Source: Oceanibaculum pacificum
Lineage (GTDB): Bacteria; Pseudomonadota; Alphaproteobacteria; Oceanibaculales; Oceanibaculaceae
Reading direction: 5' to 3'
NCBI RefSeq assembly: GCF_001618175.1
Contig: NZ_LPXN01000094.1
Location: 51,115 to 115,114, forward strand
DNA: 64,000 bases
Both the position numbers and the translations under genes were made by a program. Below, one piece after another: positions 1-9,178 of this stretch (position 1 is its first letter; each line of letters starts with the position of its first letter). Under the pieces are notes generated by a model. It did no database searches. It saw nothing but the letters and a program-made list of their open reading frames with translations, and was not told the origin of the DNA.

Positions 1-804
1 TTTGAGGATGTCCGCGAGGAGTTGAACCGCGAGCTGGCGACGCAGCGCGCGCTGAACCAGCTGTTCGAGCAGGCCAACCAGGTCGAGGACGCGCTGGCCG
101 GCGGGGCCTCGGTGGAGGACGCCGCCCAGCGCCTGGGACTGCCCGCCGTCACGATCGAGGCGGTCAGCCGTGAAGGCCGGACGCCGGACGGCGCGCCGGT
201 CGAAGCCCTGCCCGCGCGCGACCGGTTCCTGGAAACCGCCTTCGCCACCCCGCAGGGCGAACAGAGCCAACTGGTCGAGGCCGGCGGCGACGGCTATTTC
301 CTGCTGCGGGTCGATACTGTCATCCCACCGGCGCCGAAACCGCTGGAGAGCGTGCGCGATCAGGTGCGCGACGATATTCTGGCACGCCGCCGCGACGAGG
401 CCGCCAAGGCCAAGGCGGAGGCTATCGCCAAGGCCGTGAGCGACGGCAAGAGCCTGGCCGAGGCCGCCAGCGAGGCCGGTGTAAACGCACCGGCGACTTC
501 CGCCCCCTTCACCCGCGACGGCCAGGGCCTGCAGAACCTGCCGCGCAGCATTGCCAGCGCCGGCTTCCGCGGGTCGCAGGGCACGCCGCAGGTGGTGAAC
601 AGCCGCGACGGGCATTATGTCGTGGTGGTGACGGAAATTCGCGCCGCCGATCCCGCCGCCGAGGCCAATGCGAAGGAGCTGGACGCCGTACGTGGCGCGG
701 TGCAGCAAGGCATCGCAGGCGATATCCTGAATAGCTTCAGTCAGGCCCTGCGCCAGACCTATCCGGTCGAGGTGAATCGCGACCGGCTGAATCCTGCCCT
801 CTGA
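1..804 (+). CDS. ppiD: Peptidylprolyl isomerase PpiD, C-terminal part (5' end outside window)
   Basis: The reading frame is open from base 1, so only the last 267 residues are present. They resemble the C-terminal half of PpiD/SurA-type periplasmic foldases: a parvulin-like stretch ending in GYFLLRVD, then a long Arg/Lys/Ala-rich helix (about residues 110-150), then a second domain to the stop. PpiD is a membrane-anchored chaperone that helps secreted proteins leave the Sec translocon. The membrane anchor and main rotamase domain would lie upstream and cannot be checked. trpE follows after 35 bases on the same strand, an order common in alphaproteobacteria. SurA-like is the main alternative name. 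Confidence 0.8.
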   Translation, partial: FEDVREELNRELATQRALNQLFEQANQVEDALAGGASVEDAAQRLGLPAVTIEAVSREGRTPDGAPVEALPARDRFLETAFATPQGEQSQLVEAGGDGYFLLRVDTVIPPAPKPLESVRDQVRDDILARRRDEAAKAKAEAIAKAVSDGKSLAEAASEAGVNAPATSAPFTRDGQGLQNLPRSIASAGFRGSQGTPQVVNSRDGHYVVVVTEIRAADPAAEANAKELDAVRGAVQQGIAGDILNSFSQALRQTYPVEVNRDRLNPAL

Positions 805-839
805 TCCCCTTTTGATCCCTTGAAACAGCGCAGCGTGCC

Positions 840-2351
840 ATGACCACCTTCCCCGATCGCGACGCCTTCATCGCCACCTATGCGACGGGAAAGCCGCAGC
901 TGGTCTGGACAACCCTGGTCGCCGATCTGGAAACCCCGGTTTCGGCGATGATGAAGCTGGCCGATGGCCGGCCGAACAGCTTTTTGCTGGAATCAGTGGA
1001 AGGCGGCGCGTTTCGCGGCCGCTATTCGATCATCGGGCTGAAGCCGGATCTGATCTGGCGCGCCAATGGGGCGGTGGCCGAGATCAACCGCAATGCCCGC
1101 TTCGAGCCGGACGCCTTCGTGCGGGAAGCCAAGCCGACGCTGGAGAGCCTGCGCGACCTGATCGAGGAATGCCGCATCGACATTCCCGCCGCCCTGCCGC
1201 CGATGGCCGGCGGGCTGTTCGGCTATATGGGCTACGACACGGTGCGGCAGATGGAAAAGCTGCCCGACGCGAACCCCAAGCCCTATGAGGGCGTGCCCGA
1301 AGGCATGTTCCTGCGCCCGACCATCGTCGCCGTTTTCGACAATATCGAAGATACGGTGAAGCTGATCACCCCGGTGCGCGCACAGCCGGGCCTCAGCGCC
1401 GAGGCGGCCTACGACCAGGCGCGCGAGCGGCTGTCCGACGTGATGGAGGATTTTGGCCGCTCCCTGCCCTTCCGCCGGGAATCCAGCGGCTCGGTCGATA
1501 CCCCGCCGGAGCCGACCTCGAACACCACGCAGGCCGAATATCACGCGATGGTGGAGAAGGCGAAGGAGTATATCCGCGCCGGCGACGCCTTCCAGGTGGT
1601 GCCCTCTCAGCGTTTCGAGGTGCCGTTCAGGCTGCCGCCGATCGCTCTCTATCGCTCGCTGCGCCGGCTGAATCCTTCGCCCTTCCTGTTCCTGCTGGAT
1701 TTCGGCACCTTCTCCATCGTCGGCTCCAGCCCGGAAATCCTGGTCCGGCTGCGCGATGACACGGTGACAATCCGCCCGGTTGCCGGCACCCGCAAGCGCG
1801 GGGCAACGCCGGAAGAGGATGTCGCCCTGGCCGAGGATCTGCTGGCCGACCCGAAGGAACGGGCCGAGCATCTGATGCTGCTGGACCTGGGCCGCAACGA
1901 TGTCGGCCGCGTGGCGCGCATCGGCACGGTGAAGGTGAAGGAGCAGTTCGTCATCGAGCGCTATTCCCACGTCATGCACATCGCCAGCCATGTCGACGGC
2001 AAGATCCGGCCGGAGCTGGACGCGGTGGACGCGCTGTGCGCCGGTTTCCCGGCCGGCACCGTGTCCGGCGCGCCGAAAGTGCGGGCGATGGAGATCATCG
2101 ACGAGCTGGAGAAGTCGCGACGCGGCATCTATGCCGGCGCCGTCGGCTATTTCGCCGCCAACGGCACGATGGACACCTGCATCGCGCTGCGCACAGCGCT
2201 GGTGAAGGACGGCGTGATGTATGTCCAGGCCGGCGGCGGCGTGGTGGCCGACAGCGATCCCGAATCCGAGTATCAGGAAACCATCAACAAGTCGCGCGCG
2301 CTGATCCGCGCCGCCCAGGAAGCGGTGCGCTTCGCCGCCGGTCGGGGCTGA
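840..2351 (+). CDS. trpE: Anthranilate synthase component I
   Basis: 503 residues, the normal length. It converts chorismate and glutamine-derived ammonia to anthranilate, the first step of tryptophan synthesis, and works with the TrpG amidotransferase. Visible signatures are the N-terminal LLES segment of the tryptophan feedback site, the chorismate-binding motif PVAGTRKRG, LDLGRNDVGR, and FPAGTVSGAPKVRAMEII near the C-terminus. ATG start 35 bases after ppiD. trpG does not follow directly: the next gene is an unknown small protein, so the partner must lie elsewhere. No leader peptide or attenuator is visible in the short gap upstream. Confidence 0.96.
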   Translation: MTTFPDRDAFIATYATGKPQLVWTTLVADLETPVSAMMKLADGRPNSFLLESVEGGAFRGRYSIIGLKPDLIWRANGAVAEINRNARFEPDAFVREAKPTLESLRDLIEECRIDIPAALPPMAGGLFGYMGYDTVRQMEKLPDANPKPYEGVPEGMFLRPTIVAVFDNIEDTVKLITPVRAQPGLSAEAAYDQARERLSDVMEDFGRSLPFRRESSGSVDTPPEPTSNTTQAEYHAMVEKAKEYIRAGDAFQVVPSQRFEVPFRLPPIALYRSLRRLNPSPFLFLLDFGTFSIVGSSPEILVRLRDDTVTIRPVAGTRKRGATPEEDVALAEDLLADPKERAEHLMLLDLGRNDVGRVARIGTVKVKEQFVIERYSHVMHIASHVDGKIRPELDAVDALCAGFPAGTVSGAPKVRAMEIIDELEKSRRGIYAGAVGYFAANGTMDTCIALRTALVKDGVMYVQAGGGVVADSDPESEYQETINKSRALIRAAQEAVRFAAGRG

Positions 2352-2435
2352 GACTTGTCAGCGCCAAGCACCGCTTGGCGCGCCGCTGCAACTTCCGTAG
2401 GATAGCCCCACTTCGTGCAAGTGTGGGGGCAGCGC

Positions 2436-2741
2436 ATGATGGCGGCGGAGCCATTCAGCACACCGGAAAGCGACGGCAGGACAACCTCGTCCATGCCGAA
2501 GGCCGCCCCGACGCCCCACCAGCGCGCCTGGCTGGCGCGCGGGCTGGCGCAGCCGGGCGGCAAGCTGCCCCTGTTCGATATGGATGGCCAGCGCATCAAC
2601 CCGCAGACCATCCGCGCCTGCCTGCAGCGCGGCTGGGCCGAGCCTTGGTTCACCAACCCGACCAAGCCGGACTGGCTGGTCTGCAAGCTAACCGATGCCG
2701 GCCGCGCCCTGCTGACCGACAAGAACAACAAGAATCAATAG
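2436..2741 (+). CDS. Small protein of unknown function
   Basis: 101 residues from ATG 2436, chosen because GGGGG lies six bases upstream; an in-frame GTG at 2415 is a longer alternative. The first 25 residues are polar and probably disordered. The rest (from TPHQRAWLARGLAQPGGKLPLFD to the end) looks like a compact alpha/beta fold with two Trp-rich segments, and ends in KLTDAGRALL, a pattern often seen in winged-helix recognition regions. I do not recognise the family. It precedes another unknown gene by 12 bases and a receiver-domain gene, so the three may be one transcript. A DNA-binding role is only a guess. Confidence 0.6.
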   Translation: MMAAEPFSTPESDGRTTSSMPKAAPTPHQRAWLARGLAQPGGKLPLFDMDGQRINPQTIRACLQRGWAEPWFTNPTKPDWLVCKLTDAGRALLTDKNNKNQ

Positions 2742-2753
2742 CCGAGCGATTTC

Positions 2754-3257
2754 ATGAAACTCGACGATTATCTTGCCGTTATCGCCCAAAGCGCGCCCAA
2801 GGATTGGAGCGTCAGCAAGGTGCCGACTTTCATGTTCCGGCTGGTGCCGATCCGCGGCGCCGACAACAGGACGCTGGATTTTGAGTTGCAGGAACATAAC
2901 GCGCTGATGACCTTCAAGCGCGACATCCGCTTCTCCATGGCCTTCGGCCTGGTGCAGAACCCTAATTTCAACGATGACTGGGCGACCAATTTTCCGAACC
3001 GGCGGGCGCAGACGGCGATCCTGGACTTCATGTTCGCCGGCGCGCTGGTGTTCCGCGACACGCTGGTGGCGGTGGATGGCTGGAAGTGCCTGCTGCCGAC
3101 CCCGGCCCCCGAATTGCTGGAAGCTCCCTTCCCGATACCCGAGCGGCAATATCTGATCGCCAAGCTGGTGCATATGCTGGCCGGCCCGAACACTAATTTC
3201 GAGGCCTATTTCCAGCGCGCCGGCATGCGGGCGACGAAAATGCCCTGGCCGGGTTGA
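2754..3257 (+). CDS. Conserved-looking protein of unknown function
   Basis: 167 residues, ATG start, 12 bases after the preceding gene and 16 bases before the receiver-domain gene. It has no signal peptide or transmembrane segment and no catalytic motif I recognise. It is rich in aromatic residues (NFNDDWATNFPNRRAQ, VAVDGWKCLLPTP) and has balanced charge, as expected for a soluble cytoplasmic protein. Its place between a putative DNA-binding-like small protein and a response regulator suggests a signalling link, but this is inference from position alone. Confidence 0.65.
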   Translation: MKLDDYLAVIAQSAPKDWSVSKVPTFMFRLVPIRGADNRTLDFELQEHNALMTFKRDIRFSMAFGLVQNPNFNDDWATNFPNRRAQTAILDFMFAGALVFRDTLVAVDGWKCLLPTPAPELLEAPFPIPERQYLIAKLVHMLAGPNTNFEAYFQRAGMRATKMPWPG

Positions 3258-3273
3258 GGACGGCCGCCAGCAC

Positions 3274-4341
3274 ATGGCCGGCTATCGTCTGGACCGTCTC
3301 TCGATCCTCCTGGTGGAGGATAGCGAGTTTATCCGCAACCTGCTGTTCAGCGTTCTTCGCTCCATGGAGGTCGGCCATATCCATACCGCGCGGGACGGGG
3401 CCGAGGCCATTGAGTTCCTGAAGTCGCGCGCCCGCCTCGGCATGCCGGGCCAGGGGCCGGTCGACCTGATCATCAGCGATCTGATCATGCCGAACATGGA
3501 TGGGGCCATGCTGCTGCGCTGGGTGCGTCGGCACGAGGAATCGCCGGATCGTTTCATGCCCTTCATCATGATCAGCGGCGCGGTCGACCGCGACCGGGTG
3601 GCGGCGATCCGCGATCTGGGCGTCAGCGAGTTCCTGGCCAAGCCCTTCACCGTGCGGGCCATCGCCACGCATTTGCAGGCGGCGATCGAAAATCCCCGCC
3701 CCTTCATCTACACCCAGGATTATTTCGGCCCCGACCGGCGGCGCACCGACCAGCCGATCAGCGGCGAGGACCAGCGCAGCCCGGACAAGTCGAAGATCGC
3801 CGTGGTCTACACCGCGCGCTCGCTGCGCAGCGCCCCGGCCGATGCGCGGGCCTGGATGTTCCGCCTGCCGAACCGGTTGAAGGACAAGGTGCTGGCCTTT
3901 GGCGGCAGCACCGCCGGCGGCATCGATCCGGAACTGCTGAAGGCGGCTGAAATGCAAGTAAAGCAGATGGCCGACGATTACGCCGACTGGGTGCGCAGCT
4001 ATGTCACGCAGTTGCAGGCCAGCCACAAGCAGGCGGTGGAGGACCCGCCCAAGGCCTTCCTGCAGCTTGGCGAGATGAACCAGGTCGCCCACGAGCTGCG
4101 CGGCCAGGGGGCGACCTTCGGCTACCCGTTGATCACCACTTTCGGCCGCTCCCTGCACGAATACACCACGCTGGAGCGCGATGTCACCGACGTCTCGCCG
4201 GAACTGCTGGAGCTGATCAAGGCCCATATCGACGGCATCCGCGCCGTCATGGCCGAAAAGGTCAAGGGCGACGGCGGCGCCATCGGCAAGGAGCTGGTCC
4301 GCATGCTCAATTTGGCGGTGAAGAAGTACAAGGGCGGGTAA
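3274..4341 (+). CDS. Response-regulator receiver protein with an uncharacterised C-terminal domain
   Basis: 355 residues. Residues 8-135 form a CheY-like receiver domain: acidic pair E15/D16, phospho-acceptor D69 in IISDLIMPNMDG, S101 and K123 in LAKPF. The linker carries DYFGPDRRRTD, a motif seen in single-receiver alphaproteobacterial proteins. Residues 190-355 are mostly helical, with no DNA-binding, GGDEF, EAL or kinase signature. No histidine kinase is nearby, so it is an orphan regulator; output is probably by protein contact. ATG preceded by GAGGA at good distance. It converges on the aldolase gene downstream with 39 bases between stops. Confidence 0.85.
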   Translation: MAGYRLDRLSILLVEDSEFIRNLLFSVLRSMEVGHIHTARDGAEAIEFLKSRARLGMPGQGPVDLIISDLIMPNMDGAMLLRWVRRHEESPDRFMPFIMISGAVDRDRVAAIRDLGVSEFLAKPFTVRAIATHLQAAIENPRPFIYTQDYFGPDRRRTDQPISGEDQRSPDKSKIAVVYTARSLRSAPADARAWMFRLPNRLKDKVLAFGGSTAGGIDPELLKAAEMQVKQMADDYADWVRSYVTQLQASHKQAVEDPPKAFLQLGEMNQVAHELRGQGATFGYPLITTFGRSLHEYTTLERDVTDVSPELLELIKAHIDGIRAVMAEKVKGDGGAIGKELVRMLNLAVKKYKGG

Positions 4342-4380
4342 GAACCGCCGACCCTCTAAGCGGGGCGTGCCCCCTCCCCC

Positions 4381-5115
4381 TCAATACGCGTAGTCCGGTT
4401 CCTGCTTGTCCAGGATGCGTTTCAGGGCCTGGAAATGGTACTGGGCGTTGATCCGCTCGCCTTCGATCTGCTCGTAGGTCATCGCGGCAACCTGGGGATC
4501 GATGGGCTTCAGCGGCCGCCCGGTCGACATGGCGAGCACCTGATGCTGGCAGGCGCGCTCCAGATAGTAGAGATCGTCGAATGCATCGGCGACGGTGGGG
4601 CCGACGACGATGACACCGTGGTTGGCCAGGAACAGCACCCGCTTGTCCGCCAGCACGCGGGCGATGCGGTCGCCCTCCTCCCAATCCAGGACCAACCCGT
4701 TATAGCGCTCGTCATAGGCGATCTGGTCGAGATAGCGCAGGGCGTTCTGGCTCGCCATCTCCAGCCGCCCGCCCTCGACCAGGCACAACGCCGTGGCGTA
4801 GGGCATATGGGTGTGCAGCACGCAGGCGGCGTTCGGATTGGCGCGGTGAATGGCCGAGTGGATATAGAAGGCCGTCGGCTCCGGCGGATTGCTGCCGCCC
4901 TGCGCATTGCCCTCGGCATCCAGCGTGCACAGCATGCTGGCGCTGATTTCTGAGAAATGCGCGCCGTGCGGATTGATCAGGAAGCGATCCGCCTCCCCCG
5001 GAATCTGCAAGCTGAAATGATTGCAAACCCCTTCATGAAAGCTCAGCCGCTCCGCCCAGCGGAAGGCGGCGGCGAGGTCAATGCGGGCCTGCTGCTTTTC
5101 GTCGATAAAGGGCAT
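4381..5115 (-). CDS. Class II aldolase/adducin family protein
   Basis: 244 residues from ATG 5115; a GTG at 5160 would add 15 residues. The family includes zinc-dependent fuculose-, ribulose- and rhamnulose-phosphate aldolases/epimerases and many uncharacterised relatives. Visible features are the N-terminal NHFSLQIP segment, the metal-site pair in HTHMPYA, and LFLANHG, the downstream conserved loop. The substrate cannot be read from the sequence, and the neighbours give no pathway. Adducin-like members of this size often act on small hydroxy acids, so a sugar-phosphate substrate should not be assumed. It converges with the receiver-domain gene. Confidence 0.85.
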   Translation of the reverse strand: MPFIDEKQQARIDLAAAFRWAERLSFHEGVCNHFSLQIPGEADRFLINPHGAHFSEISASMLCTLDAEGNAQGGSNPPEPTAFYIHSAIHRANPNAACVLHTHMPYATALCLVEGGRLEMASQNALRYLDQIAYDERYNGLVLDWEEGDRIARVLADKRVLFLANHGVIVVGPTVADAFDDLYYLERACQHQVLAMSTGRPLKPIDPQVAAMTYEQIEGERINAQYHFQALKRILDKQEPDYAY

Positions 5116-5199
5116 GAAAGAAACCTTGGCGGCTGTTGGCGGTTGCGATATCGCTGGCACGGCAACAGTCTAGCGGCGTTGAGGCGATAAGGGCAATCG

Positions 5200-5655
5200 A
5201 TGGGCGATGAGATGAACAGCGACCGGCTGACGGTCTGGCGGCTTAGCGCCAGCTACCGCCATCTGGCGACCGCCGCCCGGATGGTGGCCCTGGACCCGAA
5301 TGCACTGGTGCTGGATAGCGGCGCGCCGGCCTTGCAGGCCGATATGGTCAGCGCCCGGCTCGATTGCCCCAGCTTCTTCTGCAGCCGCCAGCAATTCGTT
5401 CTGATCCTGGCCGAATTGGTGCGCGACGGGTTGAGCTTCGATGTCGCCCTGCACGAGATCGACCGGCGCAGCGGCGTCTCGGTCGCCTATGCGACGCTGC
5501 ATCCCCGGCTGGATGACGGCACCATGCGGCTGCTGCGCGGCATTGAGCCGGGCATGGCCGCTTATATGAGCGAGATGAACGACAATATCGAACGTGTGTT
5601 CGAGCAGATGACCCGCCAGATCGGCGCCGGCCCATCCTATGGACGACTGCAATAA
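5200..5655 (+). CDS. Hypothetical protein
   Basis: 151 residues, ATG 5200 with AAGGGC eight bases upstream; ATG 5212 is possible. Soluble, mixed alpha/beta, no signal peptide or membrane segment. It contains single Cys residues in RLDCPSFFCSRQQF and an acidic C-terminal half. I recognise no family. It is divergent from the aldolase gene (85 bases between the chosen starts) and runs toward tRNA-Pro on the other strand. Confidence 0.6.
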   Translation: MGDEMNSDRLTVWRLSASYRHLATAARMVALDPNALVLDSGAPALQADMVSARLDCPSFFCSRQQFVLILAELVRDGLSFDVALHEIDRRSGVSVAYATLHPRLDDGTMRLLRGIEPGMAAYMSEMNDNIERVFEQMTRQIGAGPSYGRLQ

Positions 5656-5677
5656 CCAGCGATTTGGGGGAGGCAGT

Positions 5678-5754
5678 TGGTCGGAGCGGCGGGATTCGAA
5701 CCCACGACCCCTTGTCCCCCAGACAAGTGCGCTACCAGGCTGCGCTACGCTCCG
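5678..5754 (-). tRNA. tRNA-Pro (anticodon GGG)
   Basis: Read on the minus strand, acceptor arm CGGAGCG pairs with CGCTCCG, followed by discriminator A and encoded CCA. The anticodon stem CTTGT/ACAAG encloses loop CTGGGGG, giving anticodon GGG. The T arm carries GGTTCGAATCC. Length 77 with CCA, complete cloverleaf. Confidence 0.97.
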
Positions 5755-5850
5755 ACCGAGGAGGCGGACCATACAAGCCAAGCGTCCAAGACGCAACGGC
5801 GAAGCGGCGGTTAAGCCCTGCTTTCGACGACTATTTTCGCCGCCCGAGCC

Positions 5851-6339
5851 TCAGTTCCGCGTCGCCGCCTTGCGCAAGATTTCCCGCAACTCCAGCAACT
5901 CGCGAATGGTGGATTCGATGGTCCCGCGCAGGTTACGCGGCAACTCGTCGGCCGGCTCGGCCTCGCTGAACAGGTCCGGCTTGTCATCCTCCCCCGGCAC
6001 ATCCATTTCGTCGTCGTCATCGTCGAGGAAGTCGTCATCCTCGTCATGCTCGCCCTTGGCGATGCCGTCGCGCAGCAGGCGCTGCACGCCCTTGATGGTA
6101 TAGCCGTCCTTGTACAGCAGCTCGCGGATGCGGCGCAGCAGATCCACATCCTCCGGCCGGTAATAGCGCCGGCCGCCACCGCGTTTCATCGGCTTGATCT
6201 GAGTGAATTTGGTTTCCCAGAAGCGCAGCACATGCGGGGGCACGTCAAGGTCGGTCGCGACCTCGCTAATGGTGCGGAACGCGGCCGCTGACTTGCCCGT
6301 GCCGCGACGGCGCGCGCCCTGTTCGCTTGTGCTATCCAC
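5851..6339 (-). CDS. MerR-family transcriptional regulator (ihfA-linked type)
   Basis: 162 residues. An N-terminal MerR winged helix (about residues 20-90) is shown by [21 protein letters not shown] and [18 protein letters not shown]. Instead of the metal- or drug-binding C-terminus of classical MerR proteins it has a very acidic stretch (about residues 99-122, mostly Asp/Glu) and a short helical tail. There are no Cys metal ligands. This compact type sits next to ihfA in many alphaproteobacteria. It follows ihfA with about 74 bases between, same strand, and may be co-transcribed. Target genes are unknown. Confidence 0.85.
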   Translation of the reverse strand: MDSTSEQGARRRGTGKSAAAFRTISEVATDLDVPPHVLRFWETKFTQIKPMKRGGGRRYYRPEDVDLLRRIRELLYKDGYTIKGVQRLLRDGIAKGEHDEDDDFLDDDDDEMDVPGEDDKPDLFSEAEPADELPRNLRGTIESTIRELLELREILRKAATRN

Positions 6340-6413
6340 TCCGCCTCGCTCCGATGTGCATTACTGCCACATCACATTCCGCAAACTTCTATTGCGACGG
6401 CCCCATGAGCCGG

Positions 6414-6719
6414 TCAATTGCCGGTCAGATCCTCGTTGATCCGGCCTTTCAACACATGCGAGGGCCGGAACACCAGCACGCGGCGGGGCAGAATGGGCAC
6501 CTCCTCGCCGGTCTTGGGGTTGCGCCCGATGCGACGGCCCTTCTGGCGGACCGAAAAGCTGCCAAAGGAGGAAATCTTCACCATCTCGCCGCGCTCCAAC
6601 GCGTCGGCGACTTCGTTCAGAACGGTCTCAACGAGGTCGGCCGATTCGTTCCGCGACAGGCCAACTTCCTGATATACCGCTTCACTCAGCTGCGCCCGGG
6701 TAACGGTCTTTTCAGTCAT
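6414..6719 (-). CDS. ihfA: Integration host factor subunit alpha
   Basis: 101 residues, normal for IhfA. It pairs with IhfB to bend DNA sharply at promoters, origins and recombination sites. The frame is open further upstream, but ATG 6719 gives the family N-terminus [20 protein letters not shown] and has AGGAGA 7-12 bases before it. The beta-arm region shows [21 protein letters not shown] and [11 protein letters not shown]. It follows fabH on the same strand by 115 bases, within the conserved rpmF-plsX-fabH-ihfA order. IhfA rather than HU is supported by the arm sequence and neighbours. Confidence 0.95.
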   Translation of the reverse strand: MTEKTVTRAQLSEAVYQEVGLSRNESADLVETVLNEVADALERGEMVKISSFGSFSVRQKGRRIGRNPKTGEEVPILPRRVLVFRPSHVLKGRINEDLTGN

Positions 6720-6834
6720 GCCATGTCTCCTGAAAGGAGATTCACGGTAACGCGGCGAGATAAAACCGTCAATTACAAAGGGATGGCGCTGATCGTTTAA
6801 GTGACGATTGACTTTAAGTCTGGAAACTGAGGAG

Positions 6835-7809
6835 TCAGACGCGCAGCAGCCCCGCCCCCCAGGCCAGGCCGCCGCCGATGGCCTCCAGCAGCACCAGATC
6901 GCCTTGCTGGATTCGCCCGTCATTCATCGCCTCGGCCAGCGCCAGGGGCACCGAGGCGGCGGAAGTGTTGGCATGCCGGTCGATACACAGCACCACCTTC
7001 TCCTCCGGCAGGCCGAAGCGCTGGCGCATACCGTCGATGATGCGGCGGTTGGCCTGGTGCGGCACCAGCCAGTCGATATCGGCGGCCGTGAGGTTGTTGG
7101 CGGCCAGTGCCTCCTCGATCACGGTGCCCAGCTTCACCACGGCATGCTTGTAGACCTCGCGCCCGACCATGCGGACCTGGCCCACCGTGCCGGTCATGGA
7201 TGGCCCGCCATCGACATAAAGCGCGTCGTGCTCGCGCCCGTCGGAATGCAGGTGGGTGGAGAGGATGCCCCGGTCGGTATTGGCCCCCGTCCCCTGCTCC
7301 GCCGTCAGTAGCACCGCGCCGGCGCCGTCGCCGAACAGCACGCAGGTGGCGCGATCCTCCCAATCCAGGATGCGGGTAAAGGTCTCCGCGCCGATCACCA
7401 GTGCGTTCTTCGCCTGCCCGGCGCGGATGAAATTATCCGCCACCGCCAGCGCATAGATGAATCCGGCGCACACGGCCTGCACGTCGAAGGCCGCCCCGCG
7501 CGTCATCCCCAGGCGGGCCTGCACCTTGGTGGCGGTGGATGGGAAGGTCTCGTCCGGCGTGGTGGTGGCGACGATCAGCAGGTCGACCTCGTCCGCGGCT
7601 TTGCCGGCCTTGGCCAGAGCGTCGGCGGCGGCATGCAGCGCCAGGTCGGAGGTGAACTCGCCCTCGGCGGCGATATGGCGCTGGCGGATTCCGGTGCGCT
7701 GGACGATCCATTCGTCCGTCGTATCGATCCGCTTCGCCAACTCGTCATTGGTGACGATACGCGCCGGGAGATACGCTCCCCAGCCGGTCAGCCGAGACCG
7801 ATATACCAT
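6835..7809 (-). CDS. fabH: 3-oxoacyl-ACP synthase III
   Basis: 324 residues. It condenses acetyl-CoA with malonyl-ACP to start fatty-acid synthesis. The catalytic triad is visible: Cys in [11 protein letters not shown], His in [10 protein letters not shown] and Asn in [13 protein letters not shown] 7809 begins [15 protein letters not shown] and overlaps the stop of plsX by one base (TAATG), so translation is probably coupled. The longer open frame upstream lies within plsX and is not used. Confidence 0.97.
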   Translation of the reverse strand: MVYRSRLTGWGAYLPARIVTNDELAKRIDTTDEWIVQRTGIRQRHIAAEGEFTSDLALHAAADALAKAGKAADEVDLLIVATTTPDETFPSTATKVQARLGMTRGAAFDVQAVCAGFIYALAVADNFIRAGQAKNALVIGAETFTRILDWEDRATCVLFGDGAGAVLLTAEQGTGANTDRGILSTHLHSDGREHDALYVDGGPSMTGTVGQVRMVGREVYKHAVVKLGTVIEEALAANNLTAADIDWLVPHQANRRIIDGMRQRFGLPEEKVVLCIDRHANTSAASVPLALAEAMNDGRIQQGDLVLLEAIGGGLAWGAGLLRV

Positions 7810-8855
7810 TACAGAGCCGCCGCTTTCTGATTGCTTGCTTCGAGGGTGAGATTCTGGATTTCGTCCTTGATGCGGTCGATGAAGCCCTGCATGCACAAAT
7901 CGGCCGCGACACCAATGGCGTTGGCGAAGCCGAAGGCATCGGTGCCGCCATGGCTCTTGATGACGATGCCGTTCAGGCCCAGGAACATCGCGCCATTATA
8001 GCGGCGCGGATCGACCCGGCTTCTCAGCCGCTTGATCGCCGGCTGGCTCAACAGATAGCCAATACGGGACAGCAGCGAGGATTTAAAGGATTCGCGCAGG
8101 AACAGGCCGATCAGCTTGGCCGTGCCCTCCGCCGTCTTCAGCGCGACATTGCCGGTGAAACCGTCGGTGACGATGACATCCACGGTGCCGGCGCCGATAT
8201 CGTCGCCTTCCACGAAGCCGCGGAAATCCAGCGGCATGCCGCTCTCGCGCAGCAGGGTGGCGGCGCGGCGGATATGCTCATGCCCCTTCTGCCCTTCGAC
8301 GCCGACATTCAGCAGGCCGATGGACGGGCGTTGCAGGCCAAGCACGGCGCGCGCGAATACGTCGCCCATGATGGCGAACTGCACCAAATTCTCCTCGTCG
8401 CATTCGAGGTTAGCGCCAAGGTCCAGCATCACGCTTTCGCCGCGCTGCGTCGGGAAGAAGGAGGCGATGGCCGGGCGGTCGATGCCGGGCACGGTGTGCA
8501 GCACGAACTTCGCCATCGCCATCAGCGCGCCGGTATTGCCGGCGGAGACGACGCCTGAGGCATCGCCGGAGCGCACCGCGTCAATCGCCAGGCGCATGCT
8601 GGAGCTACGCCCGCCGCGCAGGGCGACGGACGGCTTCGCGTCGCTGCCGACAACATCGGGCGCGTTGCGAATTTCCGACGCCTTGGCGAGGATGCTGCCA
8701 GGCACGATCAACGGCGCGATCTGCTCTTCGCGGCCAAAAATAAGGAAGTGCAGGTCAGGGAACCGCTCAAGCGCGAGTTCCGCGCCCCGGATGACCATTT
8801 CAGGCGCGTTGTCGCCCCCCATTGCATCCAGGGACAGCGTCAGACGTGCGGTCAA
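7809..8855 (-). CDS. plsX: Phosphate acyltransferase PlsX
   Basis: 348 residues. It makes acyl-phosphate from acyl-ACP for PlsY, the first step of phospholipid synthesis. The family start [12 protein letters not shown] is present, with [11 protein letters not shown] and [13 protein letters not shown] further on. The start is a TTG at 8855 with GGGAG seven bases upstream; no ATG lies between it and the conserved DAMGGD motif. It follows rpmF on the same strand after 27 bases and overlaps fabH by one base. Confidence 0.95.
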   Translation of the reverse strand: MTARLTLSLDAMGGDNAPEMVIRGAELALERFPDLHFLIFGREEQIAPLIVPGSILAKASEIRNAPDVVGSDAKPSVALRGGRSSSMRLAIDAVRSGDASGVVSAGNTGALMAMAKFVLHTVPGIDRPAIASFFPTQRGESVMLDLGANLECDEENLVQFAIMGDVFARAVLGLQRPSIGLLNVGVEGQKGHEHIRRAATLLRESGMPLDFRGFVEGDDIGAGTVDVIVTDGFTGNVALKTAEGTAKLIGLFLRESFKSSLLSRIGYLLSQPAIKRLRSRVDPRRYNGAMFLGLNGIVIKSHGGTDAFGFANAIGVAADLCMQGFIDRIKDEIQNLTLEASNQKAAAL

Positions 8856-8882
8856 GTGTCGGCTCCCTGCGCCGGAAAGACC

Positions 8883-9062
8883 TTACGCGGCGGCCTCGGC
8901 AACCTCACGGCCCTTATAGTACCCGCAGGAGCCGCACACATGATGCGGCAGCTTGGGCTCGCCGCAATTGGGACATTCATTGCTGTTGGTCGCGCTGATG
9001 GCATCGTGCGAACGACGCATGTCGCGGCGCGAGCTGGACTTTTTCTTCTTGGGGACAGCCAT
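8883..9062 (-). CDS. rpmF: 50S ribosomal protein L32
   Basis: 59 residues. The N-terminus [19 protein letters not shown] is typical of L32, and the zinc ribbon has CPNCG and CGSCG. All four Cys are kept, so this is the zinc-binding form. It heads the plsX-fabH unit on the minus strand, a conserved arrangement that links ribosome production to lipid synthesis. The 116 bases upstream separate it from the DUF177 gene and probably carry its own promoter. Confidence 0.96.
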   Translation of the reverse strand: MAVPKKKKSSSRRDMRRSHDAISATNSNECPNCGEPKLPHHVCGSCGYYKGREVAEAAA

Positions 9063-9178
9063 TGGTCCGACTTTCTACAGGTCTATACAGAGATCGCGGG
9101 CTCGCAATCGCTTGCGACCCGGCGGAGCGCGCTTGTTTAGCCAAAAACCGCTCAGTCAGCAAGCCGTTCCCGCACATG

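Noticed and set aside
805..839. Possible trp leader peptide or attenuator before trpE
   Set aside because: Only 35 bases separate ppiD and trpE, with no Trp codon run or hairpin.
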